Origin: Paeniglutamicibacter cryotolerans
GTDB taxonomy: Bacteria > Actinomycetota > Actinomycetes > Actinomycetales > Micrococcaceae
DNA: 64,000 nt
Reading direction: 5' to 3'
NCBI RefSeq assembly: GCF_014190875.1
Contig: NZ_JACHVS010000001.1
Location: forward strand, 2,807,449 to 2,871,448
Both the position numbers and the translations under genes were made by a program. The notes beneath the pieces were generated by a model. That model searched no databases. It was given only the letters and a program-made list of their open reading frames with translations, and was not told where the DNA came from. Positions 9,611 through 17,794 of the stretch are shown one piece after another. The first letter of the stretch is position 1. Every line of letters starts with the position of its first letter.

Positions 9611-9778
9611 TTAGGCTGCGGCGGTCTCCAGACCTTGATAGGGGACTCCGTCACGTAGCATCGCGAAGCGCACGTTGCAGCGTCGGCGGGGCCAGAGCGA
9701 TCAGTATCTGGTTGTGTTTCTTGCCCTCCGAGCGTTTCCTCTCGTCGTAGATCCGCGAAGTCGGGTCGTTGCATTGAT
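9611..9778 (-). pseudogene. IS110-family transposase, C-terminal remnant with frameshift
   Basis: On the minus strand the residues CNDPTSRIYDERKRSEGKKHNQILIALA match the C-terminal part of IS110/IS116/IS902 transposases. In the next frame the sequence continues as RRRCNVRFAMLRDG, then a typical IS110 ending, and stops at TAA (9611-9613). The two frames join at a run of C (near 9690), where one extra base breaks the reading frame. The DEDD catalytic domain and the rest of the gene are missing, so this is a dead fragment of about 55 codons. It marks past insertion activity in this gene-poor region. Confidence 0.75.
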
Positions 9779-10030
9779 GCAACGTGAACGCGCAAGCGGT
9801 GTCCGGGTAGCGGGTGTTAAAGCCATGGACCATTGATATTGATCCCCTCGACAGATATCGCAGTGCAGTCTTTTATCCTGACCCCGACGAACCGGCCGGC
9901 CCACTGCGGATGCGGGGCCTGAGTATCTGCGTGGGGCATCAGCTGGCACATTGGGAAAACATCGACGCGGTCAGGGATGCAGGAACCCGGAGGTGGCCAG
10001 AACGCTGGAAGGGGGCACTGCTGTGCCGCG
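9779..10030. other. intergenic stretch
   Basis: About 250 bases between the transposase remnant and the PLP dehydratase stop codon. No gene and no further transposase sequence is recognisable. Confidence 0.4.
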
Positions 10031-10975
10031 CTAGGCCCTGGCGACCAGGCTCGCCGGGTCCGTGTTCGCTCCGCAGAGCAGCAGCCCTACCCGTTCCCCG
10101 GGTGCTGCGAGGTAGGCCCCCGAGCGAATGGCGGCGATCACCGCAGCAGCTCCGTGTTCGAGCGCCATCCGCTGGTTTTCCCACATCCATGCACGCCCCT
10201 CGGAGATTGACTCATCCGTTACCAGAGGCGATTCAACGCCATGGGCAACCGCTTGGGTGAAGCCGATCGCGCCAATCTTGGCGGCTCCGAGTGAATCGGC
10301 AGCAACGCCCGAGACGCTGATGTCCACCGGCGCTCCGGCCTCGAGAGCCTGGCGCAGCGTCGGGCAGATTCCGGGCTCGACGCCGATCACCCGGATCCGG
10401 TGGCCCACCGCGGCCGCGATGCCGCCCATTAGCCCACCGCCACCCACGGCGACCAGGATGGTATCCAACCCGGTGGATTGTTCGAGTATTTCGAGCCCAA
10501 TGGTGCCAGCCCCGGCAACGATCTCGTCTTGGTCGTAGGCGTGGCAGACCAGGGCGCCGGAGGCCCGGGCGTGGTCCATTGCCGCGTCGTAGGGGTGGAG
10601 GTATTCGGTTCCGGACAGGTGCACGATGGCCCCGTAGGAGCGCAACCGGGCGACTTTGACCTCCGGTGCGGTCGCGGGAACGAACACGTGGGCCGGGACG
10701 CCGAGCTCGCGCGCCGCGTAGGCGTGGGCCATGCCGGAGTTGCCGCCGGAGGCGGCGACGATTCCGACGGCCGGATCCAACATTTCGGCCTCGTCTGCGG
10801 CCAGCTGCCGGTTGAAGGCTCCGGGAGCCTTGAACGTGCCGGTGTGCTGGGTCTGCTCGAGTATCAGGAAGGCAACGCCGGGAAGCTCCGGTTCGTCGAG
10901 TTTCATCGTCGGGGTGGTGCGCAGGTGCCCGGCGATGCGGTCGCAGGCCACTTGGATATCGTCGGGGACTAGCAT
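10031..10975 (-). CDS. threonine/serine dehydratase-like PLP enzyme
   Basis: A 314-residue fold-type II PLP enzyme of the threonine/serine dehydratase or racemase group, which deaminates hydroxy-amino acids to oxo acids. The PLP lysine is about Lys49 in TGTFKAPGAFN, the phosphate-binding loop is GGGGLMGG, and ASGGNSGMAHAYAA is the typical substrate/PLP segment. There is no ACT regulatory domain, so it is the short catabolic type. The start is uncertain: ATG 10975 (MLVPDDIQ) fits the family N-terminus, while an in-frame ATG at 11023 would add 16 basic residues. Neither has a strong ribosome site. The exact substrate cannot be told. Confidence 0.85.
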   Translation of the reverse strand: MLVPDDIQVACDRIAGHLRTTPTMKLDEPELPGVAFLILEQTQHTGTFKAPGAFNRQLAADEAEMLDPAVGIVAASGGNSGMAHAYAARELGVPAHVFVPATAPEVKVARLRSYGAIVHLSGTEYLHPYDAAMDHARASGALVCHAYDQDEIVAGAGTIGLEILEQSTGLDTILVAVGGGGLMGGIAAAVGHRIRVIGVEPGICPTLRQALEAGAPVDISVSGVAADSLGAAKIGAIGFTQAVAHGVESPLVTDESISEGRAWMWENQRMALEHGAAAVIAAIRSGAYLAAPGERVGLLLCGANTDPASLVARA

Positions 10976-11253
10976 TTTTACTCGTTTCTGTGGGGTGCGG
11001 TGGGCGGGCGGCCGGGATTTCATTCATATCTAACGCGTTGCGCCGTGTGGCGAGGCGCGGAGCTCGGAAGGTGTGACCGTCGCCATGCTCCGAGGGGCGG
11101 TCGGGGGATGCGGGAAGAAAGCGGGAACGGGTATTCGGATGCAAGTCGGCGGTTTCTCCAAGCCGATGCATAGCTTCAGCGCGCATGCTCAAGGCAGGAA
11201 AGCGGTCGACGCAGCGTCTGCTGCACGCCCCCTGCGAGCGGAAGGAGCCTGAC

Positions 11254-12693
11254 GTGAGCACCTTCCATGCCCGGGCCCATCGTCCCACCCGCAGCTCCCG
11301 CGGTGCCCACGGCCTTAACCGCCTGCCGGTGGCCGAGCAGCGCCGGCGCCGACAGCGGGGCCGAATGCGTTCGGCCGACCTGCTCGCAACGGCCTGCTGG
11401 AGTTCGGTGGCGGTGGCTGTGGCGCTGTTTCTGGCCAGCGGCGGCGCTCAGGTCACCGACGTCGCCTCCGGACTCACCGTGGCGGGGATCGTCGCGGGTC
11501 TGGTCGCAACGGACCTGATTCTGGTGATGGTACTGCTGGCGGCACGCGTCCCGCTGATCGATCGTGCCGTCGGCCAGGACAGCGCGATGGTGCTGCATCG
11601 GCGGCTGGGCAAGCCGGTGCTGTATCTGGTGCTCGGGCACGTCGTGCTGGTGACGCTCGGCTATGCGCGCAGCGACGGCGTGGGTTTCGTCGATGAATCC
11701 GGGATGCTGCTTTCCGGGTCGGACCTGGTGCTGGCCCTCATCGGAACCATCCTGCTGATTCTGGTGGTCGCGACGTCGATCGTCGCGGTGCGCCGACGGT
11801 TCCCCTATGAGGTCTGGCAGGGCATCCACCTGTTGAGCTACGCCGCCGTGTTCTTCGCGCTGCCGCATCAGCTTTCCAGCGGCATGGTGCTGGCTACCGG
11901 AACCTGGCAGCGGGTCTACTGGATCGCGCTGTACGTGCTGGTGTTCGGCGCGATCGCCTGGTATCGCCTGACGGTACCGGTGATCCGCACGCTACGCCAC
12001 CGGATTCGCGTGGAGGCCGTCGAGGCCGTGGCTCCCGGGGTCTTCTCCATCCACCTCAGCGGGCGCGACCTGGACCGCCTGGGCGCCCTGGGCGGTCAGT
12101 ACGCCATCTGGCGCTTCTGGACGGCGGGAACCTGGTGGCATGCCCATCCCGTCTCCTTCTCCGCCGTGCCGAACCGGACTTCGGCACGCATCACCGTCAG
12201 GGAACTCGGCGCCGGGACCGGCAGGCTCGGCCTGCTCGCGCCCGGCACCCCGGTATCGATCGAGGGCCCCTACGGCATTTTCACGCCGATGACGCGCACC
12301 TCCCCGAAGTTGGCGATCGTCGCCGCCGGCATCGGCGTCACACCGGTCCGTGCGCTGCTGGAACACTCCACTTTGGAAGCCGGAGAGGTCACGGCGGTGT
12401 TGCGCGGTACCGAACACGGCCACCTGTATCTCTGGGACGAGATGGAGGAGCTGACGGTGCGCCGCGGCGGGATGCTCTATGCGATGTTCGGCCGCCGGCC
12501 CCCGGGGAGCGAGACCTGGCTCTCCGCGGAGGCCGCTTCCCGCGGTGTCACCCTCCTCTCGGTATTCCCCGACCTGTTCCAATCAGACCTGTACGTATGC
12601 GGCCCGACTCGCTGGGCCATGCTGGTCGTGCGTGATGCACGCGAGGCCGGGCTCCGGGAAGAGCAGATCCACCTAGAAAGGTTCGACTGGTGA
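11254..12693 (+). CDS. ferric-reductase-like transmembrane flavoprotein (FAD/NAD-binding)
   Basis: A 479-residue membrane oxidoreductase. The GTG start follows GAAGGAGCC. Residues about 45-240 hold about six membrane helices with histidines placed for b-type haem (MVLHRRLGKP, VLGHVVLV, WQGIHLLSY, LPHQLSSG), as in ferric reductase / NOX-like domains. The C-terminal half (about 250-479) is a ferredoxin-reductase-type module: WHAHPVSFSAVP is the FAD site, GPYGIF and AAGIGVTPVRALL the nucleotide sites, and VCGPTRWA the terminal NAD(P) motif. It would move electrons from NAD(P)H across the membrane. The stop overlaps the next start (GTGA), so it is translationally coupled to the FMN-binding protein. 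Confidence 0.9.
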   Translation: MSTFHARAHRPTRSSRGAHGLNRLPVAEQRRRRQRGRMRSADLLATACWSSVAVAVALFLASGGAQVTDVASGLTVAGIVAGLVATDLILVMVLLAARVPLIDRAVGQDSAMVLHRRLGKPVLYLVLGHVVLVTLGYARSDGVGFVDESGMLLSGSDLVLALIGTILLILVVATSIVAVRRRFPYEVWQGIHLLSYAAVFFALPHQLSSGMVLATGTWQRVYWIALYVLVFGAIAWYRLTVPVIRTLRHRIRVEAVEAVAPGVFSIHLSGRDLDRLGALGGQYAIWRFWTAGTWWHAHPVSFSAVPNRTSARITVRELGAGTGRLGLLAPGTPVSIEGPYGIFTPMTRTSPKLAIVAAGIGVTPVRALLEHSTLEAGEVTAVLRGTEHGHLYLWDEMEELTVRRGGMLYAMFGRRPPGSETWLSAEAASRGVTLLSVFPDLFQSDLYVCGPTRWAMLVVRDAREAGLREEQIHLERFDW

Positions 12694-13166
12694 GAACACG
12701 AGGAGCAGTTGCCAGCGTGCTCGCTTCCGCATCCATCCTCCTGGTGAGCTGGGAGATGGGCCTGGGACAGCTGGCTGCCGAACACGCGGCCGCCACGGCC
12801 CCTGCGGAACGGGTCGCTGTGGCATCCACCCGGCCGGGCGCCGGCCCGTCGACCACGTCGCCGACGCCTGCCAAGGCGAAGGCGCCGGCCTCCGGCAGCT
12901 ACGCCGGCCTGACCGAATCCACCCAATACGGCAACGTACAGGTGCGGATCACTGTCGTCGCCGGCAAGGTCACCGACGTCGCAGCGTTGCAGCTGACTGA
13001 CAGGGATACCCGGTCGGTGTCGATCTCCAATCAGGCGGCTCCCATCCTGCGCCAGGAAATTCTGCGTGCGCAAAAGGCATCGGTGCAAACGGTCAGCGGG
13101 GCGACCTACACCAGCGATGCCTACCTGTCCTCGCTGCAGTCGGCGCTGGACCAGGCCGGGTTGTAG
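12690..13166 (+). CDS. exported FMN-binding domain protein (covalent flavin carrier)
   Basis: A 158-residue exported protein. A hydrophobic N-terminal segment (ASVLASASILLVSWEMGLG) acts as signal or anchor, followed by a low-complexity Ala/Pro/Thr linker to about residue 68 and an FMN_bind domain. The motif SGATYTSDAYLSSLQSAL contains the threonine to which ApbE enzymes attach FMN by a phosphoester bond. The start GTG overlaps the stop of the reductase by four bases, and the ApbE gene follows at once, so the three form one operon in which the reductase probably passes electrons to this extracytoplasmic flavin. Confidence 0.9.
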   Translation: MRTRGAVASVLASASILLVSWEMGLGQLAAEHAAATAPAERVAVASTRPGAGPSTTSPTPAKAKAPASGSYAGLTESTQYGNVQVRITVVAGKVTDVAALQLTDRDTRSVSISNQAAPILRQEILRAQKASVQTVSGATYTSDAYLSSLQSALDQAGL

Positions 13167-13955
13167 GTGCCCGTGATCCATGCGTTCACCACCATGGGCA
13201 CGATGGCGAGCCTGCGCCTGCCCGGCGAGGATCAAGCGCGTTGGCCGCTGGGCGCAGTGCGGGAGGTCTTCCGCCAGGCCGATTCCCGGTTCAGCCTGTA
13301 CCGCCCGGAATCGGAGGCGAGCGCGATGGCGCGTGGCGAAACGGCGGTGGCGGACGCCAGTCCAGTCATGCTCGATGCCTATGCGGACGCCCTGGAGTGG
13401 AGGGGTGCCACCGAGGGGGCCTTCACCCCGCACCGCGCCGACGGGGTCATCGACCTCTCAGGCATCGTCAAGGCGCTGGCGATGGCGGAGGCCGGGCGTA
13501 CGCTCAGGGCCGCCGGGTGCGCCAGCTGGCTGCTGAACGTGGGTGGGGACGTGCTGTGTGCGGGAACCGACGGGCCCCGGGGCTGGTGCGCCGGAATCGT
13601 CGACCCACAGGCACGCGATGCCCTGCTCTGCGCCGTCGCGCTGGGGCGCCACCGGCATGCCATCGCCACCTCGGGCATCGCCGAACGCGGCGAACACATC
13701 AGGCGCACCACTCCCGGAACCGGCCCCTCGGACCTGGTCCAAGTCACCGTGATGTCGGCAGGCATCGTGCAGGCGGACGTGCTGGCCACGGCAATCCTCG
13801 CCGGGGGCCGGCAAAGCCTGGATACGGCCACCGGGCGGTGGGACATCGACGTGCTCGCGGCCACCCGGGACGGAGAGCTGTTGGCCAGCGCCGGGATGCG
13901 CGCGATGATCACCCGGGAGCCGGGCCAGGTCCCTAGGCCAGCACCCCTGTGGTGA
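13167..13955 (+). CDS. apbE: ApbE-family FAD:protein FMN transferase
   Basis: A 262-residue flavin transferase that moves FMN from FAD to a Thr/Ser in an FMN-binding domain protein. Visible family elements are the N-terminal TTMGTMASL, FRQADSRFSLYRPESEAS, DLSGIVKALAM (the Gly-x-x-Lys segment), LNVGGDVLCAG and HAIATSGIAERGEHI. No signal peptide is seen, and the protein is short for the family (usually 300-350), lacking the usual lipoprotein leader, so it may act in the cytoplasm before export. The GTG start comes directly after the stop of the FMN-binding gene. The last 23 bases overlap the end of the convergent ABC-F gene. Confidence 0.9.
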   Translation: MPVIHAFTTMGTMASLRLPGEDQARWPLGAVREVFRQADSRFSLYRPESEASAMARGETAVADASPVMLDAYADALEWRGATEGAFTPHRADGVIDLSGIVKALAMAEAGRTLRAAGCASWLLNVGGDVLCAGTDGPRGWCAGIVDPQARDALLCAVALGRHRHAIATSGIAERGEHIRRTTPGTGPSDLVQVTVMSAGIVQADVLATAILAGGRQSLDTATGRWDIDVLAATRDGELLASAGMRAMITREPGQVPRPAPLW

Positions 13956-15579
13956 GTTGCCCGTCCTGGACCTGCCAGCGCTCATCGAGCCGGACGTTGT
14001 CCAGCAGCCGGCGGTCGTGGGTGACCAGCAGCAGGGCGCCCTCGTAGGCTTCCAGCGCTTCCTCAAGCTGCTCGATGGCAGGCAGGTCCAGATGGTTCGT
14101 CGGCTCGTCGAGCACCAGCAGGTTCACCCCGCGGGCCTGCAATAGCGCCAGCCCGGAGCGGGTGCGCTCGCCCGGGGACAGGTCGGCGACCAGGGACGTG
14201 GTCTGGTCGGCCTTGAGCCCGAACTTGGCCAGCAGCGTGCGGGCCTCGGCGGCGGAGAGTTCGGGCACGGCGTCCTCGAAGGCGGTGCCCAGGTCCTGGT
14301 CCTCGGCCAGCTGGCTGCGGGTCTGGTCGATCTCGCCGATGGCGACCGAGGAGCCCAGCGACGCGGTGCCGGTGTCCGGTGCCAGATCGCCCAGCAGCAG
14401 GCGCAGCAGCGTGGATTTACCGGCTCCGTTGGGTCCGGTGATGCCGATCCGGTCCCCGGCATTCACCTGCACCGAAACCGGGCCGAAGGTGAAATCACCG
14501 CGGGTGACTGACACGTCGTTGAGCGTGCTGACCACCGAGGAGGAACGCGGGGCGGAGGCGATTTCGAACTGCAGCACCCATTCCTTGCGTGGTTCGAGGA
14601 CCTCGTCGAGCCGGGCGATCCGCGATTCCATCTGGCGGACCTTTTGTGCCTGCTTCTCCGAGGACTCTGTGGACGCCTTGCGGCGCATCTTGTCGTTGTC
14701 GGGATTCTTCTTCATGGCGTTGCGCACGCCCTGGGACGACCATTCGCGCTGGGTGCGGGCGCGGGAGACCAAGTCGGCCTTCTTGTCGGCAAATTCGTCG
14801 TAGGCCTCGCGGGCATGCCGGCGGGAGATAGCGCGCTCCTCCAAATAGGAGTCATAGCCGCCGTCGTAGACCGCCACCGAGTTCTGGGCCAAGTCCAGTT
14901 CGACGATGCGGGTCACGCAGCGGGCCAGGAACTCGCGGTCGTGCGACACCAGGATGACGGCAGTGCGCAGCGAGGAGACGAAGGACTCCAGGCGCTCCAG
15001 GCCGGCCAGGTCCAGGTCGTTGGTCGGCTCGTCGAGCAGGACCAGGTCGAAGCGGCTCAGCAGCAGCGCGGCCAGGGCCACGCGGGCCGCCTGGCCGCCG
15101 GAGAGCGCCGTCATCGCGGTGGCGGGGGGCAGGGTCAGGCCCAGTTCGGCGAGCACGCCCGGGGCCCGGTCCTCGATGTCCGCCGCGCCGGAGGCCATCC
15201 AGTGGTCGAAGGCAGCGGCGTAGGCATCATCGGAGCCCGGGGCCCCGGAGCCCAGTGCCTCGGCGGTTGACTCCATGGCGGCTGTGGCCTCGGCACATCC
15301 GGTACGTCGGGCCAGGTAGCCGGTGATGGTTTCCCCGGCGAGGCGTTCGTGTTCCTGCGGCAGCCAGCCGATGAACGCGCCCTGCGGGGCCGTGGAGACG
15401 GAGCCTCCCATGGGGGTATCGACACCGGCGAGCAGCCGCAGCAGCGTGGATTTGCCGGCGCCGTTGGCGCCGACGACACCGATCACGTCGCCGGGTGCGG
15501 CGGTGAAGCTGAGCTTGGAAAAAAGGGTGCGGTGGGCGTGGCCGCCGGCCAGGTCCTTGGCCACGAGTGTTGCAGTCAT
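13933..15579 (-). CDS. ABC-F family ATP-binding protein
   Basis: A 548-residue soluble protein with two ABC ATPase domains and no membrane segments. Domain 1 has Walker A GANGAGKST, signature LSGGQAARVALA and Walker B LVLLDEPTNDLDL; domain 2 has Walker A GPNGAGKST, signature LSPGERTRSGLAL and Walker B LLVLDEPTNHLDL. A charged linker (KKNPDNDKMRRKASTESSEKQ) joins them, the ribosome-probing interdomain linker of ABC-F factors. Members are translation factors or protect ribosomes from antibiotics of the MLS/pleuromutilin groups; which applies here cannot be read. The 3' end overlaps apbE by 23 bp on the opposite strand. Confidence 0.92.
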   Translation of the reverse strand: MTATLVAKDLAGGHAHRTLFSKLSFTAAPGDVIGVVGANGAGKSTLLRLLAGVDTPMGGSVSTAPQGAFIGWLPQEHERLAGETITGYLARRTGCAEATAAMESTAEALGSGAPGSDDAYAAAFDHWMASGAADIEDRAPGVLAELGLTLPPATAMTALSGGQAARVALAALLLSRFDLVLLDEPTNDLDLAGLERLESFVSSLRTAVILVSHDREFLARCVTRIVELDLAQNSVAVYDGGYDSYLEERAISRRHAREAYDEFADKKADLVSRARTQREWSSQGVRNAMKKNPDNDKMRRKASTESSEKQAQKVRQMESRIARLDEVLEPRKEWVLQFEIASAPRSSSVVSTLNDVSVTRGDFTFGPVSVQVNAGDRIGITGPNGAGKSTLLRLLLGDLAPDTGTASLGSSVAIGEIDQTRSQLAEDQDLGTAFEDAVPELSAAEARTLLAKFGLKADQTTSLVADLSPGERTRSGLALLQARGVNLLVLDEPTNHLDLPAIEQLEEALEAYEGALLLVTHDRRLLDNVRLDERWQVQDGQLTTGVLA

Positions 15580-15645
15580 TTGACCAGTTTAGTGAGTCCG
15601 CGGGCAGGTCTCCGACCGGCCCCCTTCGCGGACTCCGGGGCGGGC

Positions 15646-16752
15646 CTACTTCAGGAAGCGCCCGGACAGCCATCCGGTCTTCTTGGCGTATGCGACCTGG
15701 TACCAGGTGCCGCTGCGCCGGCCGGTCGGGCGGACCACCGTGCCGCGGGGAAGGGATGCGAGCCTGGTGCCCGTGATCGCTGGGAGGGAGTAGAGGTTGA
15801 GGGCAAGCGTGGTGGTCTTGGCCGCAGGCGTTGCCTTCCGGGAGTTCCCGGTCTGGATCCAGCCAGTTCTTCCCTGATGCTGCACCTTCAGCCAGCTGCC
15901 CCTGTTGGCCGAATAGTAGAGCTCGGTGCCCGTGGGAATGATGGCCAGGAGCTTCGCCGAGGTGCCGGCGGTGGCGTACATGCGCACGGGGGCAGTGGTT
16001 TTGCGAACGCCCCACTGGGCCGGGGGCCCGGGAACCAACCCGTCATACTGCTCCAGGGTCGTGGCCCCGCTGGCAGTGTAGGCGGCGGCGAGCCTCGGGC
16101 CGAGGTAGCGGAAGTGCCAAGGTTCGTAGATGTAGCCGGTGACAGCCTCCATGCCCGCGGGGTAGCGCAGGATGAAGCCGTAGGTGGCCGCGTGCTTCCG
16201 CATCCACCTGCCCTCGGTCGTGTTGGCGAAGCACTTCGCCACCCGGCATGATCCGCTTGCCGTTCCGACGTCCATTCCCCATCCGGTTTGATGTTCAGAG
16301 TAGCCGGGGCGTGCCGAAAAGCGGCTGGCCGCCTTGGCTCCGTCCCGCCGGGCATAGCTGGCGAAGAGCGCTTGCTGCGTGGAATATGAACGGTAGCCGG
16401 AGACCAGCCGGATGCGGGCACCGTCCTTTTTGGCTGCGGCGGCCATCTTGTTGAAGGCCAGTGCGGCTTCAGGCTGGAGCGAGGCTCCGCTGCCGGGGAC
16501 GGCCCGGAGCCGGGGGACGAACTTCAGCGGCTGCAGCGGGTGTTTCTTGTTGACCATGACATTGGGCAACCTGGGATCGCGCGGCAGTGGTTTCCCGGCC
16601 GCAGTGGCCGATGACATGGCGGCCGTGGCCGCACGTGCCGTCGGTGCGTTGCCAACACCGGTGGCCGCCGTGGTGGGCGCCATGCCGAGCCCGAGCGAGG
16701 AAACCAGGGCAAGGATGATGAGGGCCGGGGCAAGCGCGGGGGTCAAGCGCAT
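15646..16752 (-). CDS. exported VanY-type D-Ala-D-Ala carboxypeptidase with SH3-like repeats
   Basis: A 368-residue secreted zinc peptidase that trims D-alanine from peptidoglycan stems. A signal peptide covers about residues 1-30 (ALIILALVSSLGLGMAPTTAATG). The VanY/peptidase M15B domain shows SGYRSYSTQQ, SEHQTGWGMDVG (Zn ligands His and Asp) and EPWHFRYLG (catalytic Glu and the last Zn His). Two SH3-type cell-wall-binding segments follow, one ending RTGWIQTG and one ending KTGWLSGRFLK. The ATG at 16752 is preceded by TTGGCGGC; the frame is open upstream to 17133, but that extension has no signal sequence. Confidence 0.92.
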   Translation of the reverse strand: MRLTPALAPALIILALVSSLGLGMAPTTAATGVGNAPTARAATAAMSSATAAGKPLPRDPRLPNVMVNKKHPLQPLKFVPRLRAVPGSGASLQPEAALAFNKMAAAAKKDGARIRLVSGYRSYSTQQALFASYARRDGAKAASRFSARPGYSEHQTGWGMDVGTASGSCRVAKCFANTTEGRWMRKHAATYGFILRYPAGMEAVTGYIYEPWHFRYLGPRLAAAYTASGATTLEQYDGLVPGPPAQWGVRKTTAPVRMYATAGTSAKLLAIIPTGTELYYSANRGSWLKVQHQGRTGWIQTGNSRKATPAAKTTTLALNLYSLPAITGTRLASLPRGTVVRPTGRRSGTWYQVAYAKKTGWLSGRFLK

Positions 16753-17032
16753 CGGGAATGCCGCCAATCCGGTAGTCGAAGCCAAGTGCAGCGAGCCTAT
16801 CGCGGCGGCGAGGCTCCGGTGAAGGGGGCGGACCCGGAATCCGGGGTGGGACGGGGCATCGAAGACGCATAGCCGATTCCCAGCAGCCTGTCCCTTGTGT
16901 CCGGGGTGAGGCAGTCGTAGCGTGGGCACTAGGGGCAGGGAACAGAGCCGGAGGACCGGTGGCCCCGATATCGGATCCAAGCCGCCCCCACGCGTGCGCG
17001 CCGACGGCTTCAGCAAGAAACGGGGCAGGACC

Positions 17033-17263
17033 ATGGCAGGGCAAATGACCAAGAAACCCAAGAACCACGTCCATGTCGGGGTCTTGTGGCTGGTCGGTGG
17101 AGTGGTGACGATGGCGGTCTTCCTCGGGTCCATCGCCAGCGGGACCCACCAGGACTACGGCACAGTCAGCCCGATCTGGTTCGTGGTGCTCATCGGGGCG
17201 GTGATGACGATCTTCGGGATCATCGGATTGACCAAGCGCCGGCATACCGGCGACAGCCACTGA
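17033..17263 (+). CDS. small two-helix membrane protein
   Basis: A 76-residue protein. After a basic start (MAGQMTKKPKNHVH), helices at about 15-34 (GVLWLVGGVVTMAVFLGSI) and 45-66 (PIWFVVLIGAVMTIFGIIGL) are followed by KRRHTGDSH, giving a positive-inside tail. GGGGCAGGA lies just before the ATG. It is divergent from the VanY gene. No family function is known to me. Confidence 0.65.
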   Translation: MAGQMTKKPKNHVHVGVLWLVGGVVTMAVFLGSIASGTHQDYGTVSPIWFVVLIGAVMTIFGIIGLTKRRHTGDSH

Positions 17264-17302
17264 TGCGTTCCGGCGTCCGCGGGCCTGCTGGCGTGCGGGC
17301 GC

Positions 17303-17794
17303 CTATTTCCGCTGCCCGCTGACGTCCCGCCGCGGGGGAGTACCGGGTGGCCGGGGCAGTGCCTCAGAAATTTTCCGAGCAAGTTTCGTCAGCTCCCTGA
17401 ACTGGGCAGGGGTCATGGCGTCGCCGAGCAACCGGTGGATGTTCTGCACGTGTTCACGACCGATGTGCTTTTGCAGCGCGCGACCGGCATCACTCAGCGA
17501 AACCAGGACTGCGCGTTGGTCCTCGGGGTCAGGCTCCCGGGTGACCAGGCCCTTGGCCTCCAACCGCTCGGCCATGCGGCTGAGCGAGGGTTGGCTGATC
17601 AGCAGGTGTTCGTTCAGGTCGCCCAGGCGGCTGCTGCCGTCTTCGCAGCGGCTGAGGTTGAAGAGCACATCGTATTCGCCCATGCCCAGTTCCTTGAACT
17701 CGGGCAGCTTGCGCAGTTCGCGCATGACCGACACCTGGCTGCGGAAGAGCGCTTCCCAGGCCTCGGAGACCTCCCTGACGCTGGCCTTAGGCAT
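17303..17794 (-). CDS. MarR family transcriptional regulator
   Basis: A 163-residue winged-helix regulator. The wing-helix core runs MGEYDVLFNLSRCEDGSSRLGDLNEHLLISQPSLSRMAERLEAKGLVTREPDPEDQRAVLVSLSDAGRALQ, with the conserved D-x-R-A wing motif (PEDQRAVLV). The ATG at 17794 has GGAAGGA seven bases upstream and lies inside the 3' end of the LLM oxidoreductase gene, overlapping it by 8 bases, so both are on one transcript. A palindrome upstream of that operon (18938-18949) is the likely binding site, giving autoregulation and control of the divergent MFS exporter. Confidence 0.92.
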   Translation of the reverse strand: MPKASVREVSEAWEALFRSQVSVMRELRKLPEFKELGMGEYDVLFNLSRCEDGSSRLGDLNEHLLISQPSLSRMAERLEAKGLVTREPDPEDQRAVLVSLSDAGRALQKHIGREHVQNIHRLLGDAMTPAQFRELTKLARKISEALPRPPGTPPRRDVSGQRK

